From contig JAADDL010000068.1 in NCBI GenBank assembly GCA_013153915.1, positions 1 through 15,232 of the forward strand: 15,232 nucleotides of DNA. The letters are read 5' to 3'. Both the position numbers and the translations under genes were made by a program. Position 1 is the stretch's first letter. Every line of letters begins with the position of its first letter. This DNA comes from Campylobacterota bacterium. GTDB taxonomy: Bacteria > Campylobacterota > Campylobacteria > Campylobacterales > JALSKU01. This document shows, piece after piece, positions 14,773 to 15,232 of this stretch. The notes under the pieces were generated by a model. That model made no database searches. It had not been told where the DNA came from and was given only the letters and a program-made list of their open reading frames with translations.

Positions 14773-15230
14773 AACTCGCTAACGGCTTGCTTTACCTCAT
14801 TTACATGATTTTTTACCTTGACTTTATCCCATCTTTTAACTACGACTCCGTTTTTATCGATTAGATATGTAGTCCTAACTACCCCCATATACTCTCTGCC
14901 GCACATCTTTTTAAGTTGCCAAACTCCGTATTTTTCCAATACTTCTTTGCTTTCATCGCTCAAAAGAGTTATCTTTAATCCCTTTTTTTCGATAAAATTT
15001 CTGTGTTTTTTAGGGCTATCGGGACTAACTCCAAGCACTACGGCATTCATATCTTCAAATTCGGGCAAATTAGCCGTAAAATCACAAGCTTCGGTGGTAC
15101 AGCCCGGAGTATTATCTTTGGGATAAAAATATAAAACCACGCATTTTCCCCTCAAATCCCTCAAACATATCTCCACTTCGTCTTGATTCGGCAAACAAAA
15201 ATCAACCGCCTTTTCTCCAACTTCTATCAT
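14766..15230 (-). CDS. bcp: Thioredoxin-dependent thiol peroxidase (Bcp/PrxQ peroxiredoxin)
   Basis: Reduces hydrogen peroxide and organic hydroperoxides in the cytoplasm using thioredoxin. The 154-residue protein is of normal length. It shows the peroxidatic cysteine C44 and resolving cysteine C49 in DNTPGCTTEACDF, five residues apart as in E. coli Bcp, plus LGVSPDSPKKHRNF and the conserved Arg in VVRTTYLID. Additional cysteines (C12, C22, C30) are near the N-terminus. The ATG is only two bases from the window edge, so the ribosome site and promoter are out of view; the N-terminus fits family members. It is the first visible gene of the minus-strand run and overlaps queH by seven bases. Confidence 0.96.
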   Translation of the reverse strand: MIEVGEKAVDFCLPNQDEVEICLRDLRGKCVVLYFYPKDNTPGCTTEACDFTANLPEFEDMNAVVLGVSPDSPKKHRNFIEKKGLKITLLSDESKEVLEKYGVWQLKKMCGREYMGVVRTTYLIDKNGVVVKRWDKVKVKNHVNEVKQAVSELC

Positions 15231-15232
15231 GA

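Overview
The window is a compact stretch of bacterial core chromosome. The organism is almost certainly a member of the Campylobacterota (formerly Epsilonproteobacteria). The DNA is AT-rich, codon use leans to AGA and ATA, and intergenic space is almost absent. The gene set and order fabZ-lpxA-clpX-mreB-mreC-carB, with bcp, greA, lpxB, surE, a ThiF-family gene and cheV nearby, match what I remember from Campylobacter and its relatives. I cannot name a genus. I see no phage, insertion sequence, CRISPR array, tRNA or rRNA, and no gap over 300 bases. All genes are intact except cheV, which runs off the left edge.

Region 1 (15230 down to 5227, minus strand) is a run of ten tightly packed genes: bcp, queH, fabZ, lpxA, clpX, mreB, mreC, carB, a short YrdC/Sua5-family gene and a small membrane protein gene. 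Neighbours overlap by 4 to 8 bases or lie 1 to 34 bases apart. Region 2 (3837 to 5259, plus strand) holds surE and a tcdA-like gene, the only plus-strand genes. The tcdA-like gene meets the membrane protein gene tail to tail with a 33-base overlap. Region 3 (3767 down to 1, minus strand) is lpxB, greA, argC, an LpxH-like phosphoesterase and cheV. It is divergent from surE across a 69-base promoter region.

The genes fall into a few processes. Envelope building is the largest: FabZ and LpxA draw on the same hydroxyacyl-ACP pool, LpxB and the LpxH-like enzyme act later in lipid A synthesis, and MreB and MreC direct cell-wall elongation. CarB and ArgC serve pyrimidine and arginine synthesis. QueH, the YrdC-family protein and TcdA point to tRNA modification (queuosine and t6A/ct6A). 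ClpX, GreA, SurE, Bcp and CheV cover proteolysis, transcript cleavage, nucleotide turnover, peroxide defence and chemotaxis.

I found no convincing new system. The points most worth checking are a reduced YrdC protein encoded close to TcdA, an LpxH-like enzyme with GNHD in place of the GNRD typical of LpxH, a large C-terminal extension on QueH, an unrecognised membrane protein with overlapping gene ends, and no mreD next to mreC.
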